Positions 1 through 8,504 of a DNA stretch of 64,000 bases are shown here, piece by piece. Source of the DNA: Agrobacterium tumefaciens (GTDB lineage Bacteria > Pseudomonadota > Alphaproteobacteria > Rhizobiales > Rhizobiaceae); NCBI RefSeq assembly GCF_005221325.1, contig NZ_CP039888.1:2555501-2619500 (forward strand), given 5' to 3'. Each line of letters begins with the position of its first letter. Within the stretch, counting starts at the first letter, position 1. The position numbers were made by a program, and so were the translations under genes. A model generated the notes under the pieces. The model searched no databases. It was given only the letters and a program-made list of their open reading frames with translations, and was not told where the DNA came from.

Positions 1-2438
1 TCCGCGAAATCTTCGTTTACGGAACCGAGGTCGAAGGCGTGCATCTGCGTTTCGGCAAGGTGGCGCGCGGCGGTCTACGCTGGTCGGATCGCGGCCAGGA
101 TTACCGCACCGAAGTGCTCGGCCTCGTCAAGGCGCAGCAGGTGAAGAACGCGGTCATCGTGCCTGTGGGCGCCAAGGGCGGCTTCTTCCCGAAGAGCCTG
201 CCCGTCGGCGGCTCCCGCGACGAGGTGTTTAATGCCGGTCGTGAAGCCTACAAGACCTATATCCGCACCCTGCTCTCGATCACCGACAATATCGTTGATG
301 ATGCCATCGTGCCACCGGCCGATACGTTGCGGCTTGATGGCGACGACCCCTATTTCGTCGTTGCCGCCGACAAGGGAACGGCCACCTTCTCCGATACGGC
401 GAACGGCCTTGCCCATGACGCCGGTTTCTGGCTGGACGATGCCTTCGCATCGGGTGGCTCCGCCGGTTATGACCACAAGAAGATGGGCATCACCGCGCGC
501 GGCGCATGGGAAACGGTAAAACGCCATTTCCGTGAAATGGATACCGATATCCAGACCACGCCATTCACCGTGGCCGGTGTGGGCGACATGTCCGGCGACG
601 TTTTCGGCAATGGCATGTTGCTGTCAGAAAAGATCAAGCTGATAGCGGCCTTCGATCACCGCGATATCTTCATCGATCCGGATCCGGATACCGACAGATC
701 CTTTGCCGAACGCAAGCGGCTTTTCGAACTGCCGCGTTCCAGCTGGCAGGACTATGACCGTTCGACCCTCTCGGCCGGCGCGATGATCATCTCGCGTTCC
801 GAAAAATCGGTGACGCTGACGCCGGAAGCCGTCGCCGCCATCGGCCTCGACAAGTCCGTCGCCACACCCTTCGAGATCATGACCGCCATTCTGAAGGCGC
901 CGACCGATCTTCTCTGGTTCGGCGGCATCGGCACCTACATCAAAGCGGCGGTGGAAACCAATGCCGAGGTGGGTGACAGGGCAAACGACCCGATCCGCGT
1001 CAATGCCACGGAGCTGCGCGCCAAGGTCATCGGCGAAGGCGCCAATCTCGGCATCACCCAGAAAGGCCGCATCGCCTATGCGCTTGCGGGCGGGCGTTGC
1101 AACTCCGACGCCATCGACAATTCGGCAGGTGTCAACTCCTCCGACGTCGAGGTCAATATCAAGATCGCGCTGGCGTCCGCCGTCAACAGTGGTCGCCTGA
1201 CGATGCCGAAACGTAACCAGCTTCTCGCTTCCATGACGCCTGAAGTCGCGCAGCTGGTGCTGCGCAACAACTACCTGCAATCGCTGGCGATCTCGCTGAC
1301 GGAGCGGCTGGGGCTGGCGAACCGCGAGGAACTCGGCCGCCTGATGGGTGCGCTGGAGGCCAGCGGGCAGCTGAACCGCAAGGTGGAAACCCTGCCAAAC
1401 AATGCCGAGTTCAATGAAAGATACGCCTCCGGCAAGCCGTTGACCCGGCCGGAAATCGGTGTGCTTCTCTCCTATGCCAAGCTGACCCTGTTCGATGCGC
1501 TGGTGGCAAGCTCGCTTCCGGATGAGCCCTATCTCCAGCATCTGCTGCTCGACTATTTCCCGGCCAAAATGCAGAAGAACTATGCTGACGATATCAAGGC
1601 GCATCGCCTGCACAGCGAGATCGTCGCGACCGCCCTTGCCAATGCCGTCGTCAACCGTGGCGGCCCCGGCTTCGTGCAGAAACTTGGCGATGCCAGCGGC
1701 CTGCTTGCCGCCGCTGTCGTCAAGGCGGCGGTGATTGTCGAGGATGGTTTCGGCCTCAAACGCCTTTGGGGTGAGATCGATGCCCTTGACGGCAAGATCG
1801 GCGGTGAGGTCCAGAACGGACTTTATGCCACCATCACCCGCATCTTCTCCGATGCAAGCAGGCTTTACCTGCAAACCGGCAGCGCCGGCGCGGCAACGGG
1901 TGACATGGCGAGCGAGATCGATCGCCTGAAAACCGCGATCAAGACGCTGTCGCCGGCAGCGGCGAAATATCGCCGCGAGCTGGGCGTCACGGAAATCGCC
2001 GGTGTGCCCTCCGCTCTTCTAGAGGAGCTGGATACGCTTTCGCTGCTTGTCTATGTGCCTGAAATCATGCGCATTGCCGAAAGTGCCGGGACGACGCTTG
2101 CCCGCGCCGCCGAAAGCTACGCCACCGTGTCCACGACATTCCGCGTTGCGCGTCTGCTGGATGCCAGCCAACGCATCACGCCGGCGGATCATTATGAGAG
2201 TCTGGCTCTCCTGCGCAGTCAGGACCAGATTTCTTCATCGAGACGCCGCATCGTCATTTCGGCGCTGACGGAATATGCCAAGGAAAAGGACCCGGTTCAG
2301 GCCTGGTATGCGGCTGACCGCGTGCGCGTCAACCGCATCGTCTCCGAACTCGGCGCGCTCAGCGAAAGCGGCGACACCAACCTTGCCCGCCTCACCGTGG
2401 CGGCGGGGCTGCTTTCCGATATCGTTCAGGCACGCTAA
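1..2438 (+). CDS. gdhB: NAD-specific glutamate dehydrogenase, large type (3' part)
   Basis: This is the C-terminal part, about 812 residues, of a large (about 1,600 residue) NAD-dependent glutamate dehydrogenase that deaminates glutamate to 2-oxoglutarate in the cytoplasm. The reading frame is open from the first complete codon at position 3, so the gene begins outside the window; the GTG at 39 is internal. The visible segment starts inside the catalytic core (ARGGLRWSDR, KNAVIVPVGAKGGFF, GVGDMSGDVFGNGML, the nucleotide-binding GEGANLG stretch) and continues into the long helical C-terminal domain typical of this family. The stop TAA is followed by a strong inverted repeat. Family assignment is secure; the symbol is by convention. 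Confidence 0.93.
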   Translation, partial: REIFVYGTEVEGVHLRFGKVARGGLRWSDRGQDYRTEVLGLVKAQQVKNAVIVPVGAKGGFFPKSLPVGGSRDEVFNAGREAYKTYIRTLLSITDNIVDDAIVPPADTLRLDGDDPYFVVAADKGTATFSDTANGLAHDAGFWLDDAFASGGSAGYDHKKMGITARGAWETVKRHFREMDTDIQTTPFTVAGVGDMSGDVFGNGMLLSEKIKLIAAFDHRDIFIDPDPDTDRSFAERKRLFELPRSSWQDYDRSTLSAGAMIISRSEKSVTLTPEAVAAIGLDKSVATPFEIMTAILKAPTDLLWFGGIGTYIKAAVETNAEVGDRANDPIRVNATELRAKVIGEGANLGITQKGRIAYALAGGRCNSDAIDNSAGVNSSDVEVNIKIALASAVNSGRLTMPKRNQLLASMTPEVAQLVLRNNYLQSLAISLTERLGLANREELGRLMGALEASGQLNRKVETLPNNAEFNERYASGKPLTRPEIGVLLSYAKLTLFDALVASSLPDEPYLQHLLLDYFPAKMQKNYADDIKAHRLHSEIVATALANAVVNRGGPGFVQKLGDASGLLAAAVVKAAVIVEDGFGLKRLWGEIDALDGKIGGEVQNGLYATITRIFSDASRLYLQTGSAGAATGDMASEIDRLKTAIKTLSPAAAKYRRELGVTEIAGVPSALLEELDTLSLLVYVPEIMRIAESAGTTLARAAESYATVSTTFRVARLLDASQRITPADHYESLALLRSQDQISSSRRRIVISALTEYAKEKDPVQAWYAADRVRVNRIVSELGALSESGDTNLARLTVAAGLLSDIVQAR

Positions 2439-2455
2439 GCGGAAATCTCAAAAAT

Positions 2456-2482
2456 GCCATCCGGGACATCGGCCCGGATGGC
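2456..2482 (+). terminator. Hairpin after the glutamate dehydrogenase gene
   Basis: A perfect 10-bp inverted repeat (GCCATCCGGG, 7-base loop, CCCGGATGGC) begins 18 bases after the stop of the glutamate dehydrogenase gene. There is no T-run after it, so it is either a weak intrinsic terminator or a 3' stabilising hairpin. It argues against the ATG at 2454 as the start of the next gene. Confidence 0.55.
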
Positions 2483-2540
2483 GGCCAACGATGTGAACGG
2501 CCGATATCACGAATTTCCCGATTATCCGATAGGACGACGA

Positions 2541-3917
2541 ATGACTGCCCCCTCCCAGAACGCGGAAACAGTGGTTGCCAAACGCGGCATCTGGGGTTGG
2601 GTCATGTTCGACTGGGCGGCGCAGCCCTTCTTCACTGTTGTCACCACCTTCATTTTCGGCCCCTATTTCGTCGCCCGCCTCACCGATGATCCGATTTCGG
2701 CGCAGGCGACGTGGAGCAACATGGCGACGGTCTCTTCGATCATCATCGCCCTCTTCTCCCCCATCCTCGGCTCCATCGCCGATCAATCCGGCGCACGCAA
2801 ACCGTGGATCGCCTTTTTTTCCGTCATCAAGATCGTCAGCCTGTTTTTCCTCTGGTTTGCAGCGCCGGGGTCGCCGATCATCCTGCCCATCATCTGCATG
2901 ATCCTCGCTTCCATCGCGGCGGAATTCTCGATTGTCTTCAACGATTCCATGATGCCACGGCTGACCAATCCGCAAAACGTCGGACGCATTTCCAATCTTG
3001 CCTGGGGGCTCGGTTATCTCGGTGGCATGGTGGTGCTGATTGCCGTGGTGGCGCTTCTCGCCGCCAACCCGCAGACGGGGCTGACGATTGCCGGCATCAA
3101 ACCGCTTTTCGGCCTCGACCCGGCCACCGGCGAGGACGCCAGAATAACCGGACCGTTTGCCGCGCTCTGGTATCTTGTCTTCATTCTGCCGATGTTCCTG
3201 TTGACCCCGGATGCCGAAAAGGGTCTGCCATTTGCAGCCGCGATCCGCTCTGGACTTGGCGAACTGAAGATTACGCTCCGCGAACTTCGCTACCGCCCCA
3301 CGCTGCTGCGGTTCCTGATCGCGCGCATGCTTTATCAGGATGGCGTCAATGGCGTGCTCATCCTCGGCGGGGCGTTTGCCGTCGGCATGTTCGGCTGGGC
3401 GACAATGGAAATCGGCCTCTTCGGCATCCTGCTCAATGTCGTCGCCATCGTAGGCTGCATTGCTGCCGGCCGCGTCGATCAGAAACTCGGTTCACGCATC
3501 ACCATCCTCATCAGTCTGGTGCTGCTGCTGCTCGCCACGCTCGGCATCGTCTCGACGGAGAAGGCCTCCACTCTGTTCGGCTGGATACAATTATCGACGA
3601 CGGATAGTGGCGGCATCTTCGCGACAGGCGCGGAAAAGGCCTATCTGCTCTATGGTGTGCTGATCGGTCTTGCTTTCGGGCCCGTTCAGGCCTCGTCGCG
3701 CTCTTATCTCGCTCGCAATATCACCGTGGCAGAAGCGGGCCGTTATTTCGGCATCTATGCACTTTCCGGGCGCGCCACGAGTTTCTTGGCAACGCTGTCA
3801 TTTTCCATAGCAACCACTATAAGTGGCTCCGCCCATATCGGCATGGCCACGCTCATCGTGTTCCTGGGGGCTGGGTTCCTGCTGTTGCTGCGCGTGCCGG
3901 AAAGAACGGCAGGCTGA
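2541..3917 (+). CDS. MFS transporter, UMF1/Atg22-like family
   Basis: Integral inner-membrane protein of 458 residues with about 12 hydrophobic segments. The N-terminal WVMFDWAAQPFFT segment and the overall pattern match the UMF1/Atg22-like (COG2270) branch of the major facilitator superfamily; substrates of bacterial members are mostly unknown. I place the start at the ATG at 2541 because AGGA lies a few bases upstream; the longer frame from 2454 would translate through the hairpin that closes the preceding gene. The gene stands alone, converging on phaR, with a hairpin between them. Transport function is secure, substrate is not. Confidence 0.85.
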   Translation: MTAPSQNAETVVAKRGIWGWVMFDWAAQPFFTVVTTFIFGPYFVARLTDDPISAQATWSNMATVSSIIIALFSPILGSIADQSGARKPWIAFFSVIKIVSLFFLWFAAPGSPIILPIICMILASIAAEFSIVFNDSMMPRLTNPQNVGRISNLAWGLGYLGGMVVLIAVVALLAANPQTGLTIAGIKPLFGLDPATGEDARITGPFAALWYLVFILPMFLLTPDAEKGLPFAAAIRSGLGELKITLRELRYRPTLLRFLIARMLYQDGVNGVLILGGAFAVGMFGWATMEIGLFGILLNVVAIVGCIAAGRVDQKLGSRITILISLVLLLLATLGIVSTEKASTLFGWIQLSTTDSGGIFATGAEKAYLLYGVLIGLAFGPVQASSRSYLARNITVAEAGRYFGIYALSGRATSFLATLSFSIATTISGSAHIGMATLIVFLGAGFLLLLRVPERTAG

Positions 3918-3932
3918 ACGTCTGAAGCAGCA

Positions 3933-3962
3933 GCCGATGCGGTTGTTCAATCCAGCATCGGC
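3933..3962. terminator. Hairpin between convergent MFS and phaR genes
   Basis: GCCGATGC and GCATCGGC (8 bp, perfect) flank a 14-base loop that can pair further (GGTTG/CAATCC with a bulge). It lies in the 60-base gap between the converging MFS gene and phaR, where a bidirectional terminator is expected. No clear T-run is present on either strand. Confidence 0.4.
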
Positions 3963-3977
3963 CCGGATAAGACAGGA

Positions 3978-4553
3978 TCAGAGCTGGTCGAGTTTTTGCT
4001 GCAATGCGCGCAGCTGCGCCTTCAGCTCATCGATTTCAGATGCATTCGGCTTGCGGGTTTCCTTCGGCACCTGCGGCATTGCGAAAGGCGTAAAACCCTG
4101 CATCGCCTGCCGGAAGAGTTCCGTGTTGCGGCGAATCTGCTCTTCCATCATCTGCAGCGGCGCCTGGAAGTTTCGGGCAAGCGAACCGTCGCCGAACGCC
4201 TTGGCCATATGCTCCTGCATCTGGCTCTGCTGATCGGAGAAGGTCTTCATCGAATGTTCGAGAAATGTCGGCACGACCATCTGCATCTGGTCACCGTAAT
4301 AGGAAATCAATTGCCGCAGAAACGCCGTCGGCAGCAGCGTATTGCCGGTTTTGGCTTCTTGCTCAACGATGATCTGCGTCAGCACCGCGTGGGTGATATC
4401 CTCTGACGACTTGGCGTCCTGAACCTTGAAGTCCTCGCCGCGCTTGACCATCTGCGCGAGGTCGTCGAGCGTCACATAGGTGCTCGTGCCGGTATTGTAG
4501 AGCCGCCGGTTGGCATATTTTTTAATGATTGTTTCGCCGTCGTGTTTCGCCAT
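3978..4553 (-). CDS. phaR: Polyhydroxyalkanoate synthesis repressor PhaR
   Basis: A 191-residue regulator of polyhydroxybutyrate storage. The N-terminal half (ETIIKKYANRRLYNT, then VTLDDLAQMVKRGEDF) is the PHB/PHA accumulation regulator DNA-binding domain; the central part is the PHB_acc domain and the C-terminus (ELKAQLRALQQKL) is a short coiled coil. In relatives PhaR binds both DNA and PHB granules and represses phasin and phaR expression. The start ATG at 4553 follows a good Shine-Dalgarno sequence (GAGGAGG); the frame runs further upstream but without family similarity. It is divergent from phaA-phaB, as in many alphaproteobacteria. Confidence 0.93.
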   Translation of the reverse strand: MAKHDGETIIKKYANRRLYNTGTSTYVTLDDLAQMVKRGEDFKVQDAKSSEDITHAVLTQIIVEQEAKTGNTLLPTAFLRQLISYYGDQMQMVVPTFLEHSMKTFSDQQSQMQEHMAKAFGDGSLARNFQAPLQMMEEQIRRNTELFRQAMQGFTPFAMPQVPKETRKPNASEIDELKAQLRALQQKLDQL

Positions 4554-4796
4554 GCCCGCCTCCTCGCGATGATGGTATTTTCTTGTTTTTTGTTTTTCTT
4601 GCTCTTCCCGGCGCAAAGTGTATGCGCAAAACGCGCCGTCTGACAAATGTTTTGTGCATCGCAACAGTTTGTTTTTTGCGCAGCAATTTTTCGCAAGATT
4701 CTGGCGTGATTTAGCAACATCTTTTAAAGCAACTTTCGGCATTTGACTTGTATTGAAAGCTTTGCCAGTCTCCGCCCGCATGTGAGGAGAATAGAG
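4554..4796. promoter_or_regulatory. phaR/phaA divergent control region with TGC/GCA repeats
   Basis: This AT-richer 243-base region separates divergent phaR and phaA. It contains several TGC...GCA dyads, the clearest being TTGC-N3-GCAA at 4676-4686, and another TTGTGCATCGCAAC close by. PhaR proteins of Paracoccus are reported to bind TGC-rich dyads, so these are candidate autoregulatory sites. A TTGACT at 4743-4748 could be a phaA -35 element, but I see no convincing -10. Assignment of the dyads to PhaR is inference. Confidence 0.4.
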
Positions 4797-5978
4797 ATGA
4801 CCCTGCCTTCAATCGTGATTGCCAGCGCCGCGCGCACCGCCGTTGGCTCTTTCAACGGCCACTTCGCCAACACGCCCGCCCACGAACTCGGTGCCACCGT
4901 CATCCGTGCGGTGCTGGAGCGCGCCGGTGTTGCGGCCAATGAAGTGGATGAGGTCATCCTCGGCCAGGTTCTGACGGCAGGCGAGGGGCAGAACCCGGCG
5001 CGGCAGGCAGCCATGAAGGCGGGCATTCCCCAGGAAGCAACCGCCTTTGGCATCAATCAGCTCTGCGGTTCGGGCCTGCGCGCCGTGGCGCTGGGCATGC
5101 AGCAGATCGTGACCGGGGATGCGGGCATCGTCATTGCCGGCGGCCAGGAATCCATGTCCATGGCACCCCATTGCGCCCATCTGCGCGGCGGCGTGAAGAT
5201 GGGCGACTTCAAGATGATCGACACCATGATGAAGGACGGTCTGACCGACGCCTTTTACGGATACCCGATGGGCATCACCGCCGAAAATATCGCCCGCCAA
5301 TGGCAGCTTTCCCGCGACGAGCAGGACCAGTTCGCGGTCGCCTCGCAAAACAAGGCTGAAACCGCCCAGAACGCCGGCCGTTTCACTGACGAGATCGTGG
5401 CCTTCACGGTAAAAGGCCACAAGGCCGATATCGTCATCGATGCGGACGAACATATCCGTCACGGCGCATCGCTCGAAACCATGGCCAAGCTGCGCCCCGC
5501 CTTCGACAAGGAAGGCACGGTCACGGCCGGTAACGCCTCTGGCCTGAATGACGGCGCAGCCGCCACGCTTCTGATGTCGGAACAGGAAGCGGCAAAGCGC
5601 GGCATCAAGCCGCTGGCGCGTATTGCCTCCTGGGCGACGGCCGGTGTTGATCCGCAGATCATGGGCACCGGCCCCATCCCCGCCTCTCGCAAGGCGCTGG
5701 CCAAGGCCGGGTGGTCGATAAACGATATCGGCCTCGTCGAGGCCAACGAAGCCTTTGCCGCCCAATCCTGCGCGGTCGTGCGCGAGCTTGGCCTCGATCC
5801 TGATATCGTCAACGTCAATGGCGGGGCGATTGCCATCGGCCATCCGATCGGCGCTTCCGGTGCGCGCGTCCTGAATACGCTGATTTTCGAAATGCGCCGC
5901 CGCAACGTGTCGAAGGGTCTCGCAACACTCTGCATCGGCGGCGGCATGGGTGTCGCCATGTGCATTGAGGCGCTCTGA
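4797..5978 (+). CDS. phaA: Acetyl-CoA acetyltransferase (beta-ketothiolase)
   Basis: 393-residue biosynthetic thiolase that condenses two acetyl-CoA to acetoacetyl-CoA, the first step of polyhydroxybutyrate synthesis. The nucleophilic cysteine is Cys90 in NQLCGSGLRA; the catalytic histidine is in GHPIGASG and the second cysteine in CIGGGMG near the C-terminus. The length is standard for the family. The start at 4797 has a GAGGAGA Shine-Dalgarno; an in-frame ATG 18 codons earlier lacks one. phaB follows 171 bases downstream, and phaR is divergent upstream, which supports the storage role over a catabolic thiolase. Confidence 0.95.
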   Translation: MTLPSIVIASAARTAVGSFNGHFANTPAHELGATVIRAVLERAGVAANEVDEVILGQVLTAGEGQNPARQAAMKAGIPQEATAFGINQLCGSGLRAVALGMQQIVTGDAGIVIAGGQESMSMAPHCAHLRGGVKMGDFKMIDTMMKDGLTDAFYGYPMGITAENIARQWQLSRDEQDQFAVASQNKAETAQNAGRFTDEIVAFTVKGHKADIVIDADEHIRHGASLETMAKLRPAFDKEGTVTAGNASGLNDGAAATLLMSEQEAAKRGIKPLARIASWATAGVDPQIMGTGPIPASRKALAKAGWSINDIGLVEANEAFAAQSCAVVRELGLDPDIVNVNGGAIAIGHPIGASGARVLNTLIFEMRRRNVSKGLATLCIGGGMGVAMCIEAL

Positions 5979-6036
5979 AAACCCTCGCCCGGCTTCCCAA
6001 AAAGCAATTCCGGTTCGGCGGACAATAGGGTAGAAG

Positions 6037-6060
6037 CGGCCTCCCATTGGCCGTATTTTT
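6037..6060 (+). terminator. Weak hairpin with T-run between phaA and phaB
   Basis: CGGCC, a 7-base loop and GGCCG are followed by TATTTTT. The stem is only 5 bp, so this would be at best a partial terminator or attenuator that lowers phaB transcription relative to phaA. Confidence 0.3.
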
Positions 6061-6149
6061 GTGGCCGTTGAGCACGACGAACGAGTTCCGCAATAGGATA
6101 GGAGCGCGCGCATATTAAGGCGCTTCTTTGACAGGTCATGGAGGCCGAT

Positions 6150-6875
6150 ATGAGCCGGGTTGCTTTGATTTCCGGCGGGACGAGCGGCATAGGTGCCGCA
6201 ATCGCCCGCGCTCTGCAGGCAGCCGGCTACCGTGTGGTCGTCAACTACGCCTTCACGACGGACCGGGCGGAAGCATTCCAGAAGGAAACCGGCATTCCCG
6301 CGTTTCAGTGGGATGTTCGCGATTACGACGCCTGCGTCGATGGCATCACGAAGGTGGAAGAAACCTTCGGACCGGTCGAAGTGCTCGTCAACAATGCGGG
6401 CATCACCCGCGACGCGATGTTTCACAAGATGTCGCCGCAGCAATGGCGAGAGGTGATCGACACCAACCTCACCGGCGTCTTCAACATGACGCACCCCGTC
6501 TGGCCGGGCATGCGCGAGCGCGGCTTCGGCCGCATCGTCAACATCTCCTCCATCAACGGCCAAAAAGGTCAGGCGGGACAGGTTAATTATTCCGCCTCGA
6601 AAGCGGGTGATATCGGCTTCACCAAGGCGCTTGCCCAGGAAGGCGCCAGCCGCAACATCACCGTCAATGCCATCTGCCCCGGCTATATCGGCACGGAGAT
6701 GGTGCGGGCGATACCGGAAAAGGTTCTGGCCGAACGCATCGTTCCGCAAATTCCCGTCGGCCGGCTGGGCGAGCCGGAGGAGATCGCACGCTGCGTCCTG
6801 TTTCTGGTGTCGGACGAGGCGGGCTTCATCACTGGCTCGACGATGACGGCGAATGGCGGTCAATATTTCGCGTGA
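6150..6875 (+). CDS. phaB: Acetoacetyl-CoA reductase
   Basis: 241-residue short-chain dehydrogenase that reduces acetoacetyl-CoA to (R)-3-hydroxybutyryl-CoA with NADPH, the second step of PHB synthesis. It shows the Rossmann motif (SGGTSGIG at residues 8-15), NNAG, and the catalytic YSASK. The length equals that of classical PhaB. I prefer the ATG at 6150, which has GGAGG 5 bases upstream, over the in-frame ATG at 6138. The PHB synthase phaC is not in the window, so the granule pathway is split in this genome. Confidence 0.94.
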   Translation: MSRVALISGGTSGIGAAIARALQAAGYRVVVNYAFTTDRAEAFQKETGIPAFQWDVRDYDACVDGITKVEETFGPVEVLVNNAGITRDAMFHKMSPQQWREVIDTNLTGVFNMTHPVWPGMRERGFGRIVNISSINGQKGQAGQVNYSASKAGDIGFTKALAQEGASRNITVNAICPGYIGTEMVRAIPEKVLAERIVPQIPVGRLGEPEEIARCVLFLVSDEAGFITGSTMTANGGQYFA

Positions 6876-6889
6876 GCGCACAGTAATTC

Positions 6890-6927
6890 CGGCACCGCAC
6901 CTTCGGTGCCGATCACGTTTTCGTGAT
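6890..6927 (+). terminator. Tandem hairpins after phaB
   Basis: A perfect 8-bp stem (CGGCACCG, CACCTT, CGGTGCCG) at 6890-6911 is directly followed by a second perfect 6-bp stem with a TTTT loop (ATCACG, TTTT, CGTGAT) at 6912-6927. They lie 14 bases after the phaB stop. Neither has a long T-run, but the position fits the end of the phaAB transcript. Confidence 0.45.
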
Positions 6928-7025
6928 AACGCAACCATAAATTAGTAACTTCTCATTGATTCAAATATCAATTTTTTATCATTGCCAATCGCTAAACAAC
7001 TGAAAATACGATATTTTTTATCCAG

Positions 7026-7042
7026 TTTAGAAATAGTCTAAA
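7026..7042. promoter_or_regulatory. Irr-box (ICE)-like palindrome upstream of bfd-bfr
   Basis: TTTAGAAATAGTCTAAA is a 17-base palindrome with one imperfect pair in the inner arms. It closely matches the iron control element bound by Irr in rhizobia and Agrobacterium (TTTAGAA-N3-TTCTAAA). It sits about 30 bases upstream of a TTGACA-type promoter for the iron-storage genes bfd and bfr, which are known Irr targets in rhizobia. The sequence match is seen directly; binding is inferred. Confidence 0.6.
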
Positions 7043-7074
7043 ATACACATTCCCGTCAGGCTCAGATGTTTTTC

Positions 7075-7104
7075 TTGACAGTTACTGTCCTGTTTTGGTT
7101 TAAG
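7075..7104 (+). promoter_or_regulatory. Candidate bfd-bfr promoter
   Basis: A consensus TTGACA at 7075-7080 is followed after 18 bases by TTTAAG at 7099-7104. It lies about 40 bases before the bfd start and just downstream of the Irr-box-like palindrome. Confidence 0.45.
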
Positions 7105-7142
7105 AATGAAAACAACGTGTTGCGTCATACAGGCAGTCCATC

Positions 7143-7454
7143 ATGCTGGTTTGCAGCTGCAATTACATTACCGATCACGATATCCGGGACGTCATCAACG
7201 AACTCCTCGATGAGGACTGTTGGCAGCTTATCGTTCCTGCAAAAGTGTATCACGCCATGGAAAAACGCGGTCGCTGCTGCGGCTGTTTTCCGACCGTTGT
7301 CGACCTGATCATCAAGACCACAGAAGAATATCACGCCCGTCGCCACTCGACTGAGGCCGATGTTTTTGATTTTATGTCCCGCCTGAAGCGATTCCATGAA
7401 GAGAACAGGAGAGCGGACATTGAAAGGCGACAAAAGAGTCATCGAGCGGCTTAA
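7143..7454 (+). CDS. bfd: Bacterioferritin-associated ferredoxin (Bfd family)
   Basis: 103-residue protein with a BFD-like [2Fe-2S] domain: CSC at residues 4-6 and the second cysteine group in RCCGC near residue 45. In other bacteria Bfd docks on bacterioferritin and reduces stored ferric iron so that it can leave the cage. Residues after about 65 form a charged C-terminal extension beyond the minimal domain (about 60-70 residues). Its 3' end overlaps the start of bfr by 35 bases in another frame, so the two are likely translationally coupled, and both lie under an Irr-box-like element. Confidence 0.88.
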   Translation: MLVCSCNYITDHDIRDVINELLDEDCWQLIVPAKVYHAMEKRGRCCGCFPTVVDLIIKTTEEYHARRHSTEADVFDFMSRLKRFHEENRRADIERRQKSHRAA

Positions 7455-7905
7455 CGAAGCCCTTTTTCTAGAACTCGGTGCAGTAAACCAATATTGGCTT
7501 CACTATCGACTTCTGAACGATTGGGGTTACACCAAGCTCGCAAAGAAGGAGCGCGCTGAATCCATCGAAGAGATGCAGCACGCCGACAAGATCATCGATC
7601 GTATTATCTTCCTCGAAGGTCATCCCAACCTTCAGACCCTTGCTCCCCTGCGCATCGGCCAGAATGTCAAGGAAGTGCTTGAAGCCGATCTGGCTGGCGA
7701 ATACGACGCACGGACCTCTTACAAGAAGTCGCGCGACATCTGTTCCGAGGCCGGAGACTACGTCTCCATGAAGCTGTTTGAAGCCCTGCTGATCGACGAA
7801 GAAGGTCATATCGACTTCCTCGAAACCCAGCTCGATCTGCTCGGCAAGATCGGCGTGGAAAAATATGGTCAGCTCAACGCCGATTCCGCCAACGAAGCGG
7901 AATAA
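7420..7905 (+). CDS. bfr: Bacterioferritin
   Basis: Iron-storage cage subunit with the standard length of 161 residues when read from the TTG at 7420, which has AGGAG 8 bases upstream. The upstream in-frame ATG at 7396 would add eight unrelated residues. All ferroxidase ligands are visible (Glu18, Glu51, His54, and Glu/His in the C-terminal [10 protein letters not shown] helix), and Met52, the axial ligand of the inter-subunit haem, is present in EEMQHADK, so this is a true haem bacterioferritin. It forms an operon with bfd, with the coding regions overlapping. Confidence 0.95.
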   Translation: MKGDKRVIERLNEALFLELGAVNQYWLHYRLLNDWGYTKLAKKERAESIEEMQHADKIIDRIIFLEGHPNLQTLAPLRIGQNVKEVLEADLAGEYDARTSYKKSRDICSEAGDYVSMKLFEALLIDEEGHIDFLETQLDLLGKIGVEKYGQLNADSANEAE

Positions 7906-7925
7906 GCACTGGCGACAGAACGGAG

Positions 7926-7949
7926 AAGGCGGCCTTGGCCGCCTTTTTT
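7926..7949 (+). terminator. Rho-independent terminator of bfr
   Basis: AAGGCGGCC and GGCCGCCTT form a perfect GC-rich stem followed by a run of T. The T-run runs into the stop codon of the converging rppH gene. Confidence 0.85.
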
Positions 7950-8460
7950 ATTTGCCGGAAAGGTGCTGGAACTCCGCCACGACCTTTTCATAGACCGCGC
8001 GCTTGAAGGGCACGATCAGTTCCGGAAGGCTTTCCATCGGCTTCCAGTCCCAGGCGTCGAATTCGGCGGAGTGCCCGGTGGGCGGCGGATCGATCTGGAT
8101 TTCGCTTTCATCGCCCTCGAAGCGGAACGCGAACCAGCGCTGCGCCTGGCCGCGATATTTGCCCCTGAGGCCGATACCGATCAGTTCGGGAGGCAGATCA
8201 TAGTGAATCCAGTCGCTCGCCTCCGCAAGCAAGGTCACTGTCTTCATGCCCGTCTCTTCGTGGAGTTCACGAATGGCAGCCGTCAAAGGTCGTTCGCCAT
8301 CATCGATGCCGCCCTGCGGCATCTGCCACAATTGCGGTGAGCCATCATATTCGGAGTTGCCTTCCTTTATGCGCCGGCCGGCCCAGACCAGACCCTGGGC
8401 GTTCAGAACCATCATTCCCGCACAGGGACGGTAAGGCAAATCTTCTGCTTTGATTGTCAT
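7948..8460 (-). CDS. rppH: RNA pyrophosphohydrolase (Nudix)
   Basis: 170-residue Nudix hydrolase of the RppH/NudH/IalA branch, which removes pyrophosphate from the 5' end of mRNA and primes decay. The Nudix box is complete ([20 protein letters not shown], then TG). The N-terminal [11 protein letters not shown] and WAGRRI are typical of the branch; the Bartonella orthologue is invasion-associated IalA. The start ATG at 8460 was chosen because family similarity begins there. It is the last gene of the leftward block behind ctpA and the YibQ-like gene. Confidence 0.9.
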   Translation of the reverse strand: MTIKAEDLPYRPCAGMMVLNAQGLVWAGRRIKEGNSEYDGSPQLWQMPQGGIDDGERPLTAAIRELHEETGMKTVTLLAEASDWIHYDLPPELIGIGLRGKYRGQAQRWFAFRFEGDESEIQIDPPPTGHSAEFDAWDWKPMESLPELIVPFKRAVYEKVVAEFQHLSGK

Positions 8461-8504
8461 GGGAAACCCGCACTGTCTGAGCGCCGGAATGGCGCAAGCA
8501 AGGT

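Noticed and set aside
2454..2540. Upstream ATG extending the MFS transporter by 29 residues
   Set aside because: The extension runs through a perfect hairpin and lacks transporter similarity; the ATG at 2541 has a Shine-Dalgarno.
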